A stretch of 6,258 nucleotides of DNA from Bacteroidales bacterium (GTDB lineage: Bacteria; Bacteroidota; Bacteroidia; Bacteroidales; UBA12481), in assembly GCA_028707745.1 (NCBI GenBank), contig JAQWAJ010000115.1, forward strand, positions 1 to 6,258. Direction: 5' to 3'. Position numbers and translations under genes: made by a program. The stretch's first letter is position 1, and every line of letters starts with the position of its first letter. Below are positions 5,606 through 6,258 of this stretch, in pieces. The notes below the pieces were generated by a model. That model worked only from the letters and a program-made list of their open reading frames with translations. It made no database searches and was not told where the DNA came from.

Positions 5606-6169
5606 TCAGACGCTCAGCGAACCTCGAAACCCCCTGACTGCATAGTATGATTCGGCGCCGTTGTGGTATACGAATACCTGATCGTAGCGACGGTCGCAAA
5701 AAAGCGCACCCCCGTGTTTTCTGATGCCGGCAGGTGTCAGCACCCAGCTCGATGTTTTCAGATCGAAATTCCCGGTTTTCTGCAACTCCCGGTATTGCTC
5801 TTCCGTCAGAAGTTCAACGCCCATATCGGCAGCCATGTCCATTGCGTTATTTTCCGGTTTATATTCTTTCCTGGATTCCAGGGCTTCACGGTCGTAACAA
5901 AGACTTCTGCGGCCTTTAGGACTTTCTGCTGAACAATCATAAAAAATGAACTCGCCGGTAGTATGATCATAACCGACCATATCCGGTTCACCGCCGGTTC
6001 TTTCCATTTTATTGAGCGACCACAGTTTATCGGGAATGGCTTCCAACCGGGCCTGTACTTTAGCCCATTCCAGACCGGCATGGCGGTTCCTGTTTTTTTC
6101 AAAACGACTTTGTAGTGCGCCGAGCAGCTCATCCTGTTGTTCTGGCGACAACTTCCTGATATTTTTCAT
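5606..6169 (-). CDS. DUF4256 family protein, function unknown
   Basis: A complete 187-aa protein with no signal peptide or membrane segment, so probably cytoplasmic. I recognise it from memory as DUF4256 by its very conserved blocks: LEWAKVQARLEA (33-44), TGGEPDMVGYD (58-68), FYDCSAESPKGRRSLCYDRE (76-95), MDMAADMGVELLTEEQYREL (110-129), FDLKTSSWV (135-143), GGALFCDRRYD (153-163) and YHNGAESYYAVRGFRGSL (168-185). Cysteines lie at 79, 91 and 158. The family has no established function that I know of. The pattern GGEPD-x9-EFIFYDCSAE loosely recalls PD-(D/E)xK nuclease cores, though the lysine is absent at the usual place. The ATG at 6169 matches the usual family start. No Shine-Dalgarno sequence or exact -7 element is visible upstream. 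The next gene, thioredoxin-like, starts 72 bp downstream and has its own promoter, so a functional link is uncertain. Confidence 0.92.
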   Translation of the reverse strand: MKNIRKLSPEQQDELLGALQSRFEKNRNRHAGLEWAKVQARLEAIPDKLWSLNKMERTGGEPDMVGYDHTTGEFIFYDCSAESPKGRRSLCYDREALESRKEYKPENNAMDMAADMGVELLTEEQYRELQKTGNFDLKTSSWVLTPAGIRKHGGALFCDRRYDQVFVYHNGAESYYAVRGFRGSLSV

Positions 6170-6194
6170 TTCTATAAATTGTTAATATTTGATG

Positions 6195-6227
6195 CTCCAA
6201 TTCCTTAAACATCGGAATTGGGTTTTT
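6195..6227. repeat. Perfect 8-bp inverted repeat upstream of the DUF4256 gene, followed by T5 on the plus strand
   Basis: CCAATTCC (6197-6204) and GGAATTGG (6214-6221) are separated by 9 bases. On the plus strand the dyad is followed by GTTTTT, so it resembles a weak terminator facing away from DUF4256. On the minus strand no T-run follows, so for DUF4256 transcription it would be a leader hairpin or an operator about 30 bp before the ATG. Which role applies cannot be settled here. Confidence 0.5.
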
Positions 6228-6258
6228 AGTTCAGGACCAAAACAGAAACCTTTCGGGT

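Noticed and set aside
5806..6132. A second minus-strand reading frame overlapping DUF4256
   Set aside because: It is a frame-shifted shadow of DUF4256 with no conserved blocks of its own.
6226..6258. Possible last codons of another minus-strand gene (TRKVSVLVLN then stop) at the right edge
   Set aside because: Ten codons are too few to judge, and all three minus-strand frames are open at the edge. The short sequence ACCCGAAAGGTTT here could equally be part of a terminator cut by the window edge.

Overview
The window looks like chromosomal DNA from a member of the Bacteroidota. Four things support this. Exact copies of the Bacteroidota -7 promoter element (TAnnTTTG) sit upstream of three transcription units. 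No gene start has a convincing Shine-Dalgarno sequence; the leaders are A/T-rich instead. The exported proteins are of types typical of the phylum: an Asp-box (BNR) beta-propeller protein, an HYR-type Ig-like repeat lipoprotein, a NUC1 nuclease and a TlpA-like thioredoxin. The tRNA genes do not encode CCA. Genus and species cannot be judged from this sequence.

Every supported gene is on the minus strand, so transcription runs from right to left. From upstream (right) to downstream (left): a 187-aa DUF4256 protein (5606-6169); a 422-aa exported thioredoxin-like protein with a helical/TPR-like N-terminal half (4265-5533); two tandem arginine tRNA genes, anticodons CCU (4143-4214) and CCG (4030-4101), ended by an intrinsic terminator (3982-4022); about 210 bp without genes but rich in inverted repeats (3774-3981); a 592-aa lipoprotein with three HYR-like repeats between two related beta-rich domains (1995-3773), ended by a strong terminator (1942-1973); a 254-aa exported DNA/RNA non-specific endonuclease (1115-1879); and the first 338 codons of an exported Asp-box protein that runs off the left edge (1-1014).

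The layout suggests mostly separate transcription units rather than one operon. Terminators separate the tRNAs from the lipoprotein gene, and the lipoprotein gene from the nuclease gene. Promoter-like elements precede the Asp-box gene, the tRNA pair and the thioredoxin gene. Four of the five proteins carry export signals, so the common theme is the cell envelope and secretion: a surface or secreted propeller protein, a surface adhesin-like lipoprotein, an extracytoplasmic nuclease for breaking down nucleic acid, and a periplasmic thiol-redox protein. DUF4256 is the only protein that appears cytoplasmic.

I see no CRISPR array, transposase, integrase, phage gene or clear defence or toxin-antitoxin cassette. 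The items most worth a second look are the domain architecture of the lipoprotein, the dyad-rich region upstream of it, the covarying tRNA-Arg pair, and the unexplained conserved core of DUF4256.
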